Source of the DNA: Kibdelosporangium aridum
GTDB taxonomy: Bacteria > Actinomycetota > Actinomycetes > Mycobacteriales > Pseudonocardiaceae
Length of the DNA stretch: 64,000 nt
Reading direction: 5' to 3'
Assembly (NCBI RefSeq): GCF_900176515.1
Contig: NZ_FWXV01000002.1
Span: 248,001 to 312,000 of the forward strand
Below, piece by piece: positions 36,685-45,468 of this stretch. Made by a program: the position numbers and the translations under genes. The notes beneath the pieces were generated by a model, which saw only the letters and a list, made by a program, of their open reading frames with translations, searched no databases and was not told where the DNA came from. The first letter of the stretch is position 1; every line of letters begins with the position of its first letter.

Positions 36685-37404
36685 TCATGCGGTTTCAATT
36701 GCCACTTCCACCGGCCGGACTTTGCGGTCACGGCGGCGGGTCGGGTTGCGGCGCAGGCCGCGGGACACAACGAGCCGCTGGACGAGAATCAGCAGCCCTT
36801 CGAGTGCTAGTGCGACGACGGCGATCACGTACGTGCCGCCGAGGGTTTGGGCGAAGTCGCGCAGGTACAGACCGTCGATCACGAACCGGCCAAGGCCACC
36901 GAGCGACACGTAAGCCGCGATGGTCGCGGTCGCGAGCACCTGCAGCGTTGCCGCACGGATGCCGCCGAGGATCAACGGCAAGGCGTTGGGCAGCTCGACG
37001 CTGAACAGGATGCGGCCTTCCTTCATGCCCATCCCGCGTGCGGCGTCCACAACGGACCGGTCCACGTTCCTGATCCCGGAGTACGTTCCAGCCAGGATCG
37101 GCGGAATCGCCAGGATCACCAAGGCCAGCGTCACCGGCAGCAGGCCGATGCCCATCAGCAGCACCAGCAGGATCAGCAGACCGAGCTCCGGGATCGCCCG
37201 CAGCGCGTTGACCGCGCCGACCAGGAACCCGCCTTTGCCGCTGTGGCCGATCGCCATCCCGATCGGCAGGGCGATCACCAACCCGAGCAACACGGCCAGG
37301 GCGGTGTACCCGAGGTGCTCGAGCACACGCGTGGGGATCCCGCTCGGTCCTGACCACTGCTCGGGCTCGAACAGCCAGCTGAAGGCGTTGCCGAAACTGT
37401 TCAC
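36685..37404 (-). CDS. Osmoprotectant ABC transporter permease (second)
   Basis: 239 residues with five to six membrane helices and the EAA-like coupling loop (VVDAARGMGMKEGRILFSVELPNALPLILGGI). It is similar to OpuCB/OpuCD. GTG 37404 overlaps the preceding permease stop, the expected arrangement in this operon. The C terminus is a basic tail (RRNPTRRRDRKVRP). It forms the pore with the other permease. Confidence 0.92.
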   Translation of the reverse strand: MNSFGNAFSWLFEPEQWSGPSGIPTRVLEHLGYTALAVLLGLVIALPIGMAIGHSGKGGFLVGAVNALRAIPELGLLILLVLLMGIGLLPVTLALVILAIPPILAGTYSGIRNVDRSVVDAARGMGMKEGRILFSVELPNALPLILGGIRAATLQVLATATIAAYVSLGGLGRFVIDGLYLRDFAQTLGGTYVIAVVALALEGLLILVQRLVVSRGLRRNPTRRRDRKVRPVEVAIETA

Positions 37405-38057
37405 TTCGCCGCCTCCACCGCTTGCCCGGCCCTGGCCCACGGCGTCAGCAACCGCCCGATCAGCAGCAACAGGCCGTCGAAGATCATCGCGAGCAGGAAG
37501 ATCAGCACGATCGCCACGACAATCTCGTCATAGTTCTCGACCGCGAACCCGTCGGTGAACAACGCACCGAGCTGCGGCACACCCAGGATCGCCGCGACGC
37601 TGGTCAAGCTGATGTTCGACACCGTCGCCACACGCAGCCCGGCGATCAGCACCGGCACCGCGAGCGGCAGTTCCACACCGAAGAACCGGCGCACCGGCCG
37701 GTATCCCATCGCGTTGGCCGCGGCGATCACGTGCGGCGGAACCGCCGCGAGCGCGTCGGCGACCGAACGGACGAGCAGGGCGATGGTGTAGATCGTCAAC
37801 GCGACGATCACGTTGATCTCGTCCAGCACTCTCGTGCCCAGCAATGGCGGCAGGATAAGGAAAAGCACCAGCGACGGGATCGTGTACATGATCCCCGCGA
37901 CCGGCACGAGGATCGCGCGCGCCACCGGCCACCGGTTGGCCACCCAGCCCAACGGGATCGAGATGACCAAGCCGAGCAGCACCGGCATCAGCGCGATGAC
38001 GAGGTGGTACCCGGTCAGCTCGAGAACGGCGTCGATGTTGCGGGACAACCAGTTCAT
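37401..38057 (-). CDS. Osmoprotectant ABC transporter permease (first)
   Basis: 218 residues: MNWLSRNIDAVLELTGYHLVIAL and an EAA-loop (VIAAANAMGYRPVRRFFGVELPLAVPVLIAGLR). ATG 38057 overlaps the ATPase stop (ATGA), so longer starts are excluded. It pairs with the downstream permease to form a heterodimeric channel of the OpuC type. Confidence 0.93.
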   Translation of the reverse strand: MNWLSRNIDAVLELTGYHLVIALMPVLLGLVISIPLGWVANRWPVARAILVPVAGIMYTIPSLVLFLILPPLLGTRVLDEINVIVALTIYTIALLVRSVADALAAVPPHVIAAANAMGYRPVRRFFGVELPLAVPVLIAGLRVATVSNISLTSVAAILGVPQLGALFTDGFAVENYDEIVVAIVLIFLLAMIFDGLLLLIGRLLTPWARAGQAVEAAK

Positions 38058-39175
38058 GGCTTGCTCACGGCTTCGGGGTGGCCCTCGATCAAGTCCAGCA
38101 CCTGCCGCGCGGTGATCACGCCGACGTACTTGCCGTCCTGGCCGACGACCACGCCACGACTGGCCGGAGACGACAATGCCGCGTCGAGCGCGCCACGCAA
38201 CGGAGTGCCCGTCGTGTACAGGGATCCGCCCGCTACCAACGAATCGTGCGTCAGTGGACCGTCCACGGTGGTCCCCGGACGCAACCAGCCACACGGGCGC
38301 TCGTCCGGGTCCAGCACCAGCACCCAGTCGGAACTCGTTTCGCCGTACGGCTCATTGAGCTTCGCAGTCGATACCTGATCGACGCTGATGCCTTCCGATT
38401 CCAGGAAGGACAGTCCACGGTAGCCGCGGTCACGGCCGACGAAGCTCGCCACGAACTCGTCAGCGGGATACCGCAACACGTCCGCGGGCGTGCCGTACTG
38501 CGCCAGCACACCGCCCTTTCGGAACACCGCCACCTTCTCGCCGATCCGCACGGCCTCGTCGATGTCGTGGGTGACGAACACGATGGTCTTGTCCAGCTCG
38601 CCCTGCAGGCGCAGCAGCTCGTTCTGCAGGTCCTCCCGGACGACCGGGTCGACCGCGCTGAACGGCTCGTCCATCAGCAGGATCGGCGGGTCCGCGGCCA
38701 GTGCCCGCGCGACACCGACACGCTGCTGCTGCCCACCGGACAGCTGCACGGGGTAGCGCTTGCCCATCTCCGCGGGCAGCCCGACGGTCTCCAGCAGCTC
38801 GGCGGCCCGCGCCCTGGCCTTGCGTTTGTCCCAACCGGACAGCAGCGGCACGGTCGCGATGTTGTCCAGCACCGTCCGGTGCGGAAAGAGCCCGGCCTGC
38901 TGGATCACGTACCCGATGCCGCGGCGCAGCGACGCCGGTTCGGAGTCCCTGATGTCCTTGCCGTCGATCAGGATGGTGCCGGATGTGGCCTCGATCATCC
39001 GGTTGACCATGCGCAACGACGTGGTCTTGCCACAGCCCGACGGCCCGACGAACACCGTTATGGTGCCGGCCTCGACCGTCAGGTTCAGCTTGTCGACGGC
39101 GATCGTCCCGTCGGGGTACTGCTTCGTCACGTCCCGGAACTCGATCACCGGGGCCCCGTTCGTCGCGGCGGCCAC
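38054..39175 (-). CDS. Osmoprotectant ABC transporter ATP-binding protein with C-terminal CBS region
   Basis: 373 residues. Walker A FVGPSGCGKTTSLRM, signature QLSGGQQQRVGVARAL, Walker B ILLMDEPFSAVD and H-loop VTHDIDEA are all intact. The C-terminal ~130 residues carry CBS-like segments (RGVVVGQDGKYVGVITARQVLD), as in OpuA/ProV/OpuCA, where they sense ionic strength. It is the first gene of the operon, so uptake is probably set by osmotic stress. A degenerate minisatellite lies upstream. Confidence 0.94.
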   Translation of the reverse strand: MAAATNGAPVIEFRDVTKQYPDGTIAVDKLNLTVEAGTITVFVGPSGCGKTTSLRMVNRMIEATSGTILIDGKDIRDSEPASLRRGIGYVIQQAGLFPHRTVLDNIATVPLLSGWDKRKARARAAELLETVGLPAEMGKRYPVQLSGGQQQRVGVARALAADPPILLMDEPFSAVDPVVREDLQNELLRLQGELDKTIVFVTHDIDEAVRIGEKVAVFRKGGVLAQYGTPADVLRYPADEFVASFVGRDRGYRGLSFLESEGISVDQVSTAKLNEPYGETSSDWVLVLDPDERPCGWLRPGTTVDGPLTHDSLVAGGSLYTTGTPLRGALDAALSSPASRGVVVGQDGKYVGVITARQVLDLIEGHPEAVSKP

Positions 39176-39282
39176 CTGCCGGCCGCCTCAAGTCTGATCG
39201 ACCCTATCCCGAGGCACCGACAACGGCACGGAATTCCAGCATCCGAGCAGCACGCGGCCGTTAAATCCGGATCATCGCGGCG
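39176..39282. other. Promoter region of the osmoprotectant operon
   Basis: No gene. The operon promoter must lie here or in the following repeat. I see no confident -35/-10 pair. Confidence 0.3.
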
Positions 39283-39626
39283 CCGTCACCCGCGCCCTTG
39301 CGACGCCCGCGTGCCCTGCGAGGCCGTCACCCGCGTCCGTTGCGAAGCCGTCACCCGCGTGCCTGCCGAGCCGTCACCCGTCCTTCCGAAGCTGTCACGC
39401 GCGCACCTTCCAAGTCACCTGCGCGCCTTCCAAGCCGTGCTCCTCGCCCCTCCAAGCCGTGACCCGCGTGTCTTCCGAGCCGCACCCGCCCTTCCGAACC
39501 GGCGCCGCCCCCGCGCGCCCTCCGAAGCCCTCACCCGCGCTTCCGGACCAGCGCCGCCACCCACGCCCCTTGCGAAGCCGTCACCCGCCCTTGCGAAGCA
39601 ACGCCGCCCCCGCGCGCCTTCCGAAA
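39283..39626. repeat. Degenerate tandem repeat (minisatellite), about 15 units
   Basis: Units of 18-28 bp with consensus close to CCGTCACCCGCGYGCCTTSCGAAG follow each other. Examples are CCGTCACCCGCGTCCGTTGCGAAG, CCGTCACCCGCCCTTGCGAAG and CTGTCACGCGCGCACCTTCCAAG. There are no distinct spacers, so it is not CRISPR. It lies between the osmoprotectant operon promoter and the 3' end of the GGDEF-EAL gene. Confidence 0.75.
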
Positions 39627-39691
39627 TCGGCAACGAACACCGCGATCCCCCGGTTCCAACCCGGACAGATCACGTCGGACATCTAGACAGA

Positions 39692-42400
39692 TCACGACGG
39701 TACGTGTAAAGGACCCAGATCCAGCAGCGCCCGGAACTCGTCGGCGGGCACGGCCCGCGACAACAGCCAACCCTGATAAGCCTCGACGCCAATGTCCCGG
39801 AGCATGCTGAACTGCGTCGCCGTCTCGACGCCCTCTGCGACGCAGCTGCGGCCCATTGCCCTTGCCAGGTCCACCACCGCCCGCGCGACGGCGAAGTCCG
39901 ACGGATCCGTGCCGATGCCGGCGACGAATCTCCGGTCGACCTTGATGATCTGCGCGGGCAGGTCTTTCAGCCGCGCCAATGAGGAATATCCGGTGCCGAA
40001 ATCGTCCACGGCGAACCGGACGCCACGGGAGACCAGGTCGGCCATGGCTGTGCGGCTGCGGGACGGCAGGTCCACGAAGCTGGTCTCCACCAGTTCGAGC
40101 ACGACTCGTTCCCACTCCACACCGGATCCCGCGATCGCGGTCGCGACGACGTCGACGAACTCGGGGTCGCCGGGCACAAGACCGGCCAGGTTGATCGCGA
40201 CGGAGACCTGCCGCCCACCCAGCTCCGGCCAGGTTTTGGCCTCCCGCAACGCGGTCCGCAACACCCACCGGTCCAGATCGCGCAACAAGTCGCCCTGTTC
40301 GGCGACCGGCAGGAACTGGGCCGGGGAAAGTAAACCCCGGTCCGGGTGCGGCCAGCGGACCAGCGCCTCGGCGGTCAGGATTGTGCCGTCGACGCCGACA
40401 ACCGGTTGGTAGTGCAGCACAAGGCCGTCGTTGCCCAGCGCCTCACGCAGCTGGCCTTCCAGGTACATCTGGCTGTCGGCCGAAGCCATCAGCGCCGCGT
40501 TGGCGAGCGAAACCCGGCCGGCGCCACGCCTTTTCGCCTCGAACATGGCCGCGTCGGCGAACCGGAGCAGGTCCGCCGCGGTCGTGTCCGGTCCGGTCGG
40601 CACAGCCGCACCGACCGATGCCGAAACGCGCAAAAGCTGGCCACGAACGGGAACCGCGGTCCGGAACAGGTGCGCGACCTTCGTCGCCAGCGCGTCGACG
40701 CCGCCGACTTTGTTCTGGTCAGGGCAGATCACGACGTACTCGTCACCTGACATCCGCGCGGCCGTGCAGCCTTCCGGCAACCCGTCCTCAAGGCGCCGGG
40801 CCAGTGCGATCAGCAGCTCGTCACCGGCGTCGTGGCCGAGGGAATCGTTTACTCGCTTGAAGTTGTCCACGTCGCAGAACAACAACGCGACGTCCTTGGC
40901 GCACGGTGCGCTCAGCAGATCGGCCAACAGGTCCTTCACCGCGACGCGGCCCGGCAGCCCGGTGAGGTCGTCGTGCGTGGCCTGGTGCCGCAGCAACTCG
41001 GCGGCGCGCAGCCGTTCGGTGACGTCCTGGAAGACCACGAGCCAGAACCGGCGGCCGTCGTCGGCGACCGACGACACCACGTTGAGCTCGCAGTAGACCG
41101 GATCGCCCGCAGCGGTGACCATCACGCGCTGCCCAGCCGCCAGCCGGGCCTTCGGGTCGTGCTCGGGGTGGGTCAGTTTCTCCGCGGTCGTCCCGCGCAG
41201 GCGCTCCAGGTCCATGCCGAGCAGCCTGCACAGCGCGTCGTTGGCGTCGACCAGTCGTTCACCGGCGTCGAAGAGGCCGATACCGACCGGCGTGATCGCC
41301 ACGAGGTCGGTGAACCGCTGGCTGGAGCGCTGCATGCGGCTCTCGGTCGACCGCTGCTCGGTCACGTCCTGCGCGGTCCCGACCATCACCGGGCCGTCCT
41401 TGCGGCCCGCGAACGAGGCGCCACGGCAGCGGAACACGCGGATCGAGCCGTCCGGCCGGAGCACCCGGTACTCGCAGACCACGGCCTCGCCGGTCTCGGC
41501 CAGCTGCCGCCACGTCCGGTCCACCCAGGCCCTGTCATCCGGATGGACGAACTCCAGGTAGTCGTCGTACGTCATCACCGGGCGCGGTTCGACGCCGAAC
41601 AGCTCGTACAGCATCGTCGACCAGACGCACTCGCCCGTGGTGGTGTTCCACGCCCATGTGCCCAGCAGGGCCACCCGCTGTGCGTCCTCGAACAGCCTGC
41701 GGTCCAGGCTGCGCTGGCGGTCCGGCTCACGCAGTTTCGAGATGTCCTGCACGATGCCGCGGACCAGGTACACCGCGCCGTGCTCGTTGAACACCGGCTG
41801 GGCGCGGACGAGGAAGACCCGGTCGGAGTCGCGTTCCCGCAGCTCGAGCTCGATCGGTTTGCCGTCGTTCGACTCGATCAGCCGCTCACGGAACTCGATG
41901 ACCGCGGGCAGGTCCTCCGGGTGGGTCTTGAACAGCAGTGCGGCCTCGGTGTCCTCATGACCGTGGCCCACGCCGAGCAGCTCGTAGAGCGGCTCGCTGT
42001 AGTACGTGCGGCCCTCGGCGACGATGTGCACGAAACTGCCGAGACCGGAGACGCGCTGGACCTCGACGAGCTCCTCGACGCTGAACAGGCCGTTGTGGAC
42101 CGCGGGCGCGAACACGACCGTGGTCCCGGCCGCGTCCGGCTCCAGCCGTAACGCCGTGACCTCGACAGATGTCCCGTCCGGGCGCAGTACTCGCTGGCCG
42201 AACTGGTCCTCGGCGAGCAGACCGGCCAGTGATTGGCCGATCAGCTCCTCCGGGGCATGCACGCCTGCGAGCACGGCCGCACCCAGGTTCGCCTGCACCA
42301 CCAACCCGTCCGAACAACGGACCCAGCCCGCTTCGGCAGACAATGAATCAGACAACGCCGATTCACGTGCCGACCCCGCAGGCTCGACCAGTTCGGCCAC
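39692..42400 (-). CDS. Multi-PAS GGDEF-EAL cyclic-di-GMP protein
   Basis: About 902 residues: up to four PAS domains (the second and third with PAC-like ends RGIVQDISKLRE and VGTAQDVTEQRS), a GGDEF domain with SGDEY in place of GGDEF (RMSGDEYVVICPD), and an EAL domain (AEALVRWPHPDRGLLSPAQFLPVAEQ, LVETSF, DDFGTGYSS, KVDRRFV). The EAL catalytic residues appear complete, so phosphodiesterase activity is likely; cyclase activity is uncertain. GTG 42400 has GAAGGG eight bases upstream; ATG 42445 is an alternative start. Cytoplasmic, with no membrane helices. Confidence 0.9.
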   Translation of the reverse strand: MAELVEPAGSARESALSDSLSAEAGWVRCSDGLVVQANLGAAVLAGVHAPEELIGQSLAGLLAEDQFGQRVLRPDGTSVEVTALRLEPDAAGTTVVFAPAVHNGLFSVEELVEVQRVSGLGSFVHIVAEGRTYYSEPLYELLGVGHGHEDTEAALLFKTHPEDLPAVIEFRERLIESNDGKPIELELRERDSDRVFLVRAQPVFNEHGAVYLVRGIVQDISKLREPDRQRSLDRRLFEDAQRVALLGTWAWNTTTGECVWSTMLYELFGVEPRPVMTYDDYLEFVHPDDRAWVDRTWRQLAETGEAVVCEYRVLRPDGSIRVFRCRGASFAGRKDGPVMVGTAQDVTEQRSTESRMQRSSQRFTDLVAITPVGIGLFDAGERLVDANDALCRLLGMDLERLRGTTAEKLTHPEHDPKARLAAGQRVMVTAAGDPVYCELNVVSSVADDGRRFWLVVFQDVTERLRAAELLRHQATHDDLTGLPGRVAVKDLLADLLSAPCAKDVALLFCDVDNFKRVNDSLGHDAGDELLIALARRLEDGLPEGCTAARMSGDEYVVICPDQNKVGGVDALATKVAHLFRTAVPVRGQLLRVSASVGAAVPTGPDTTAADLLRFADAAMFEAKRRGAGRVSLANAALMASADSQMYLEGQLREALGNDGLVLHYQPVVGVDGTILTAEALVRWPHPDRGLLSPAQFLPVAEQGDLLRDLDRWVLRTALREAKTWPELGGRQVSVAINLAGLVPGDPEFVDVVATAIAGSGVEWERVVLELVETSFVDLPSRSRTAMADLVSRGVRFAVDDFGTGYSSLARLKDLPAQIIKVDRRFVAGIGTDPSDFAVARAVVDLARAMGRSCVAEGVETATQFSMLRDIGVEAYQGWLLSRAVPADEFRALLDLGPLHVPS

Positions 42401-42516
42401 GGTGCCACCCTTCCCGCGCCTCAACTCGGGCGGGCCGAGCGCCATCCTGGATACGTACCTCCCGCCGCGCCGATCAGGCTACCGTCCTGTCCTAAACAAT
42501 CAATCCCTGCCTTTGA

Positions 42517-43710
42517 TCAGGCCTGGCTGGGCGCCACACCGTCCCGCACAGCGGCATGCGCGACAGCCTGCGCCACCTCGGGCGCCACCCGTGGGTCAAG
42601 CGCGCTGGGCATGATGTGGTCGGCGTCCAGTTCGTCGAGCGCGACCGCGTGGATCGCCTCGGCGGCGGCCAGCTTCATGTTCTCGGTGATCCGGGTGGCA
42701 CCCGCGTCGAGCGCGCCGCGGAAGATCCCCGGGAAAGCCGAGACGTTGTTGATCTGGTTCGGGAAGTCGCTGCGGCCGGTGGCCACCACGGCGGCGTGCT
42801 TGCGCGCGATCTCCGGGTGGATCTCCGGGTCCGGATTGGACAGTGCGAAAACGCTGGCGCCCGGCGCCATCGTGGCGATGAGCTCCTCGGGCACCTGCGA
42901 GGAGGACAGCCCGATGAAGACATCCGCGCCACGCAAGGCTTCCGCGATCCCGCCGCGCAGCCCGCTGGCGTTGGTGACTTCGGCCATCTCGGCCTTGTAG
43001 GGGTTCAGGCCGTCGCGGCCGGGGTGGATGATGCCGCGCGAGTCCAGCAGCGTCACCTCGCCGACGCCCGCGGCGATCAGGATCTTCGTGCACGCGATGC
43101 CGGACGAACCCGCACCCGCGATGACCACGCGCAAATCCTTCAACGCGCGGCCGGTAACCGTTGCGGCGCCACGCAAAGCGGCGAGCACCACGACGGCGGT
43201 GCCGTGCTGGTCGTCGTGCATCACCGGGCAGTCAAGGGCTTCGATCAACTTGGCCTCGAGCTCGAAGCACCGCGGCGCCGAGATGTCCTCGAGGTTGACC
43301 GCGCCGAACGACGGGCGCAGCCGCACGAGCGTCTCGACGATCTCGTCGACGTCGGTCGTGTTGATCACCAGCGGAATCGAGTTCAGCCCGCCGAACGTCT
43401 TGAACAGCGCGGACTTGCCTTCCATCACCGGAAGTGACGCCGCCGCACCGATGTCGCCGAGGCCCAGCACCGCGGTGCCGTCGCTGACCACCGCGACCAA
43501 GCGGTGCGTCCAGGTGTGCGTGCGGGCGACCGTCGGGTCCTCGGCGATCGCGCGGCTGACCTTCGCCACACCGGGGGTGTAGGCGATGGCCAGCGTGCGC
43601 GGATCGGAGATCGGCCGCGGCACGCCGATATCGAGCTTTCCGCCTTCGTGCGCGCGGAAGATCTCCTCGTCGGTCACCGGCTTGGCCAAGTCTTCATCCA
43701 TAGCAGTCAC
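42517..43710 (-). CDS. NAD-dependent malic enzyme
   Basis: 397 residues. It decarboxylates malate to pyruvate. The catalytic Tyr is in AIAYTPGVAKV, the Lys in LFKTFGG, and metal ligands in NLEDISAPRCFE and MHDDQHGTAVV. The NAD-binding motif is VVIAGAGSSGIACTKIL. The short bacterial type matches this length. GTG 43710 is chosen because GAGGA lies eight bases upstream; ATG 43701 is an alternative. It is monocistronic and divergent from the epimerase gene. Confidence 0.94.
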   Translation of the reverse strand: MTAMDEDLAKPVTDEEIFRAHEGGKLDIGVPRPISDPRTLAIAYTPGVAKVSRAIAEDPTVARTHTWTHRLVAVVSDGTAVLGLGDIGAAASLPVMEGKSALFKTFGGLNSIPLVINTTDVDEIVETLVRLRPSFGAVNLEDISAPRCFELEAKLIEALDCPVMHDDQHGTAVVVLAALRGAATVTGRALKDLRVVIAGAGSSGIACTKILIAAGVGEVTLLDSRGIIHPGRDGLNPYKAEMAEVTNASGLRGGIAEALRGADVFIGLSSSQVPEELIATMAPGASVFALSNPDPEIHPEIARKHAAVVATGRSDFPNQINNVSAFPGIFRGALDAGATRITENMKLAAAEAIHAVALDELDADHIMPSALDPRVAPEVAQAVAHAAVRDGVAPSQA

Positions 43711-44017
43711 AGGAGGCGTCCTCAAAGTCAGCTGTTCGTACGACAAACGACGCTGGAAACGGCGCGGTGGCACCGAGTGTCGAGCGGCGTCGACCGCCCG
43801 GCCGCACCCATCCGCTGGTTGGATGGGGCAACCGCGGACGCTGCGGTTGGAACAGTGTGGCACCTGCCCGCAGGAGTGTCTGCGGTGGGGATCACAGTTT
43901 TCACCATGATTTCCGCATGTCAGGCCGCATATTCGCAAGACGTCCGTCCGGTTTGTACACAAGATCGCAGGCGGAGCGCCTCACGATCGGTCAAGTTGGC
44001 TACTTAGACTGAGCGCC
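43711..44017. other. Divergent promoter region, malic enzyme/epimerase
   Basis: I see no gene in this 307-bp spacer. A possible -10 element (TACTTAG, near 44001) precedes the epimerase gene. No operator-like repeat is obvious. Confidence 0.3.
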
Positions 44018-44611
44018 ATGCAGGTACGCGAGCTGTCGATCGCCGGGGTCTTCGAGTTCAGTCCCCAGTCCTTCGAAGACAACAGAGGATTGTTCTCGGC
44101 GCCGTTCCAGGGCGACATGTTCGAGAAGGCGGTCGGCCACGCGTTGCGCGTCGGGCAGACCAACCACAGCGTGTCCCGACGTGGGGTGATCCGCGGCATC
44201 CACTTCGCCGACACACCGCCGGGACAGGCGAAGTACGTCTACTGCCCGAGGGGCTCGATGCTCGACGTGGTGGTCGACATCAGGGTCGGCTCACCGACGT
44301 TCGGGCAGTGGGACTCGGCGTTCCTCGACGCGAAGTCGTACCGGGCACTGTATGTACCTGAGGGGATCGGGCACGGCTTCGTGGCATTGGAGGACGACAC
44401 CGCGATGTCGTACCTCTGCTCGACGGGCTACAACCCAGGTCGCGAACACGGCATCACACCGCTCGACCCAGCGCTGAACCTGCCATGGCCTGCGAACATC
44501 GAGCCAATCCTGTCGGAGAAGGACGCGAAGGCCCCGACGCTCGCGGAAGCACAGACGGCCGGCCTGTTGCCGACGTATGAAGCCTGCCTGGAGCACTACC
44601 GCAGCTTGTAG
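44018..44611 (+). CDS. dTDP-4-dehydrorhamnose 3,5-epimerase family protein
   Basis: 197 residues, RmlC cupin fold. The catalytic His is in RGVIRGIHFAD, the next conserved region is DVVVDIRVGSPTFGQWD, and the Tyr/His region is LYVPEGIGHGFVALED. It resembles the epimerases of deoxysugar pathways for antibiotics (EvaD/StrM type) as well as rhamnose RmlC. It is a single gene here, with no rmlABD nearby. Its 3' end overlaps sodX by 16 bp in a convergent arrangement. Confidence 0.9.
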   Translation: MQVRELSIAGVFEFSPQSFEDNRGLFSAPFQGDMFEKAVGHALRVGQTNHSVSRRGVIRGIHFADTPPGQAKYVYCPRGSMLDVVVDIRVGSPTFGQWDSAFLDAKSYRALYVPEGIGHGFVALEDDTAMSYLCSTGYNPGREHGITPLDPALNLPWPANIEPILSEKDAKAPTLAEAQTAGLLPTYEACLEHYRSL

Positions 44612-44883
44612 ACCATCACCCCGAGCACCTCGGCCAACCCGAGCTCACGGGAATCAGTGGACGCGAACGGGTTGTCACCGACGACGAAATAACCGGGTTT
44701 CTCGACCCGTTTGATCGACAACTGGCGCGGCCGGCTCGGCCACCGGACGAGCACGACGTCGCCGGGCTTCGCCCGGCTGGTCCGGCGAATGAGAACGACG
44801 TCGCCGTCCTTGAGCGTCGGCGCCATGGACGGCCCGCGGACGGTGACGAAGCGTATCGGCCACCAGCCCAAGGGATGAGCCAC
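44596..44883 (-). CDS. sodX: Nickel-type superoxide dismutase maturation protease (S26 family)
   Basis: 95 residues of the signal-peptidase S26 type. The catalytic Ser is in VRGPSMAPTLKDGD and the Lys in LSIKRVEKPGYF; the GDN box is VVGDNPFASTDSRELG. Ni-SOD needs removal of an 18-residue leader before the nickel hook, and this protease does that. It is divergent from sodN here, with the 110-bp shared promoter; streptomycete genes are usually co-directional. GTG 44883 has GGAGG upstream. Confidence 0.9.
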   Translation of the reverse strand: MAHPLGWWPIRFVTVRGPSMAPTLKDGDVVLIRRTSRAKPGDVVLVRWPSRPRQLSIKRVEKPGYFVVGDNPFASTDSRELGLAEVLGVMVYKLR

Positions 44884-44956
44884 CGATCACCTCCGACTGC
44901 CGGGTGCTGCGCGCGCGAGTAAGGTCCACATTGTCGGAGCATCCGTAAGTTCACAG

Positions 44957-44974
44957 TGCGTCTGTCCAGACGCA
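44957..44974. promoter_or_regulatory. Inverted repeat in the sodN leader
   Basis: TGCGTCT-GTCC-AGACGCA is a perfect 7-bp inverted repeat, 19 bp before the sodN start in the spacer shared with sodX. It may be an operator or a 5'-leader hairpin. It does not match the recalled Nur box closely. Confidence 0.4.
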
Positions 44975-44993
44975 TACTGCCAGGGAGGCATCC

Positions 44994-45407
44994 ATGCGAC
45001 TGCCGTCGCTCAGGGCGCTCGTGCGCCCGCGGCTGGAGGCAAGCGCTCACTGCGACCTGCCGTGCGGCGTCTACGACCCCGCCCAGGCCCGGATCGAGGC
45101 CGAGTCGGTCAAGGCGATCCAGGAGAAGTACCAGGCCAACGAAGACCCCGAGTTCCGCGCGCGTGCTGTCGTGATCAAGGAGCAGCGCAGCGAACTGGTC
45201 AAGCACCACCTGTGGGTGCTGTGGACCGACTACTTCAAGGCCCCGCACTTCGAGAAGTACCCGCAGCTGCACGACCTGTTCAACCGCGCGACGAAGGCCG
45301 CGGGCGCAGCGGGCACCAAGGGCACCATGGACCCGGCCAAGGGCCAGGAACTGCTCGACCTGATCGCCGAGATTGACAAGATCTTCTGGGAGACCAAGCA
45401 GGGCTGA
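44994..45407 (+). CDS. sodN: Nickel-containing superoxide dismutase
   Basis: 137 residues. The 18-residue leader MRLPSLRALVRPRLEASA precedes the nickel hook HCDLPCGVY (His19, Cys20, Cys24 of the precursor become the Ni ligands). The four-helix body follows (VVIKEQRSELVKHHLWVLWTDYF). It detoxifies superoxide in the cytoplasm. The last 12 codons and stop belong to the left att repeat of an integrated element, but the reading frame is intact. GGGAGG lies upstream of the ATG. The native terminator now lies beyond attR at 58037-58065. Confidence 0.97.
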   Translation: MRLPSLRALVRPRLEASAHCDLPCGVYDPAQARIEAESVKAIQEKYQANEDPEFRARAVVIKEQRSELVKHHLWVLWTDYFKAPHFEKYPQLHDLFNRATKAAGAAGTKGTMDPAKGQELLDLIAEIDKIFWETKQG

Positions 45408-45408
45408 G
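45370..45408. repeat. attL, 39-bp att core overlapping the sodN 3' end
   Basis: The repeat begins AGATTGACAAGATCTTCTGG and ends CAAGCAGGGCTGAG, including the last sodN codons and TGA. It is identical to 57972-58010; the flanking bases differ. It keeps sodN functional after integration. Confidence 0.95.
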
Positions 45409-45421
45409 GTCAGTTGACCTG

Positions 45422-45468
45422 AAACGGCGCTCACCAGCGACAATGCTTGTCGTCGGTGAGCGTCGTTT
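45422..45468 (+). terminator. Element-encoded terminator just after sodN
   Basis: AAACGGCGCTCACC (45422-45435) pairs with GGTGAGCGTCGTTT (45455-45468) with one wobble, and the loop contains CGACAA/TTGTCG. A T-rich stretch follows. It substitutes for the displaced native sodN terminator. Confidence 0.75.

Noticed and set aside
39283-39626. Possible CRISPR array
   Set aside because: Units vary in length and sequence, there are no unique spacers of constant length and no cas genes nearby.
38078-39709. Plus-strand open frame antisense to the osmoprotectant ATPase and through the minisatellite
   Set aside because: Its translation is low-complexity and the real gene with full ATPase motifs is on the other strand.
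45370-45408. tRNA gene as the att site, as in most AICEs
   Set aside because: No tRNA sequence is present at either repeat; both copies are clearly the 3' end of sodN.
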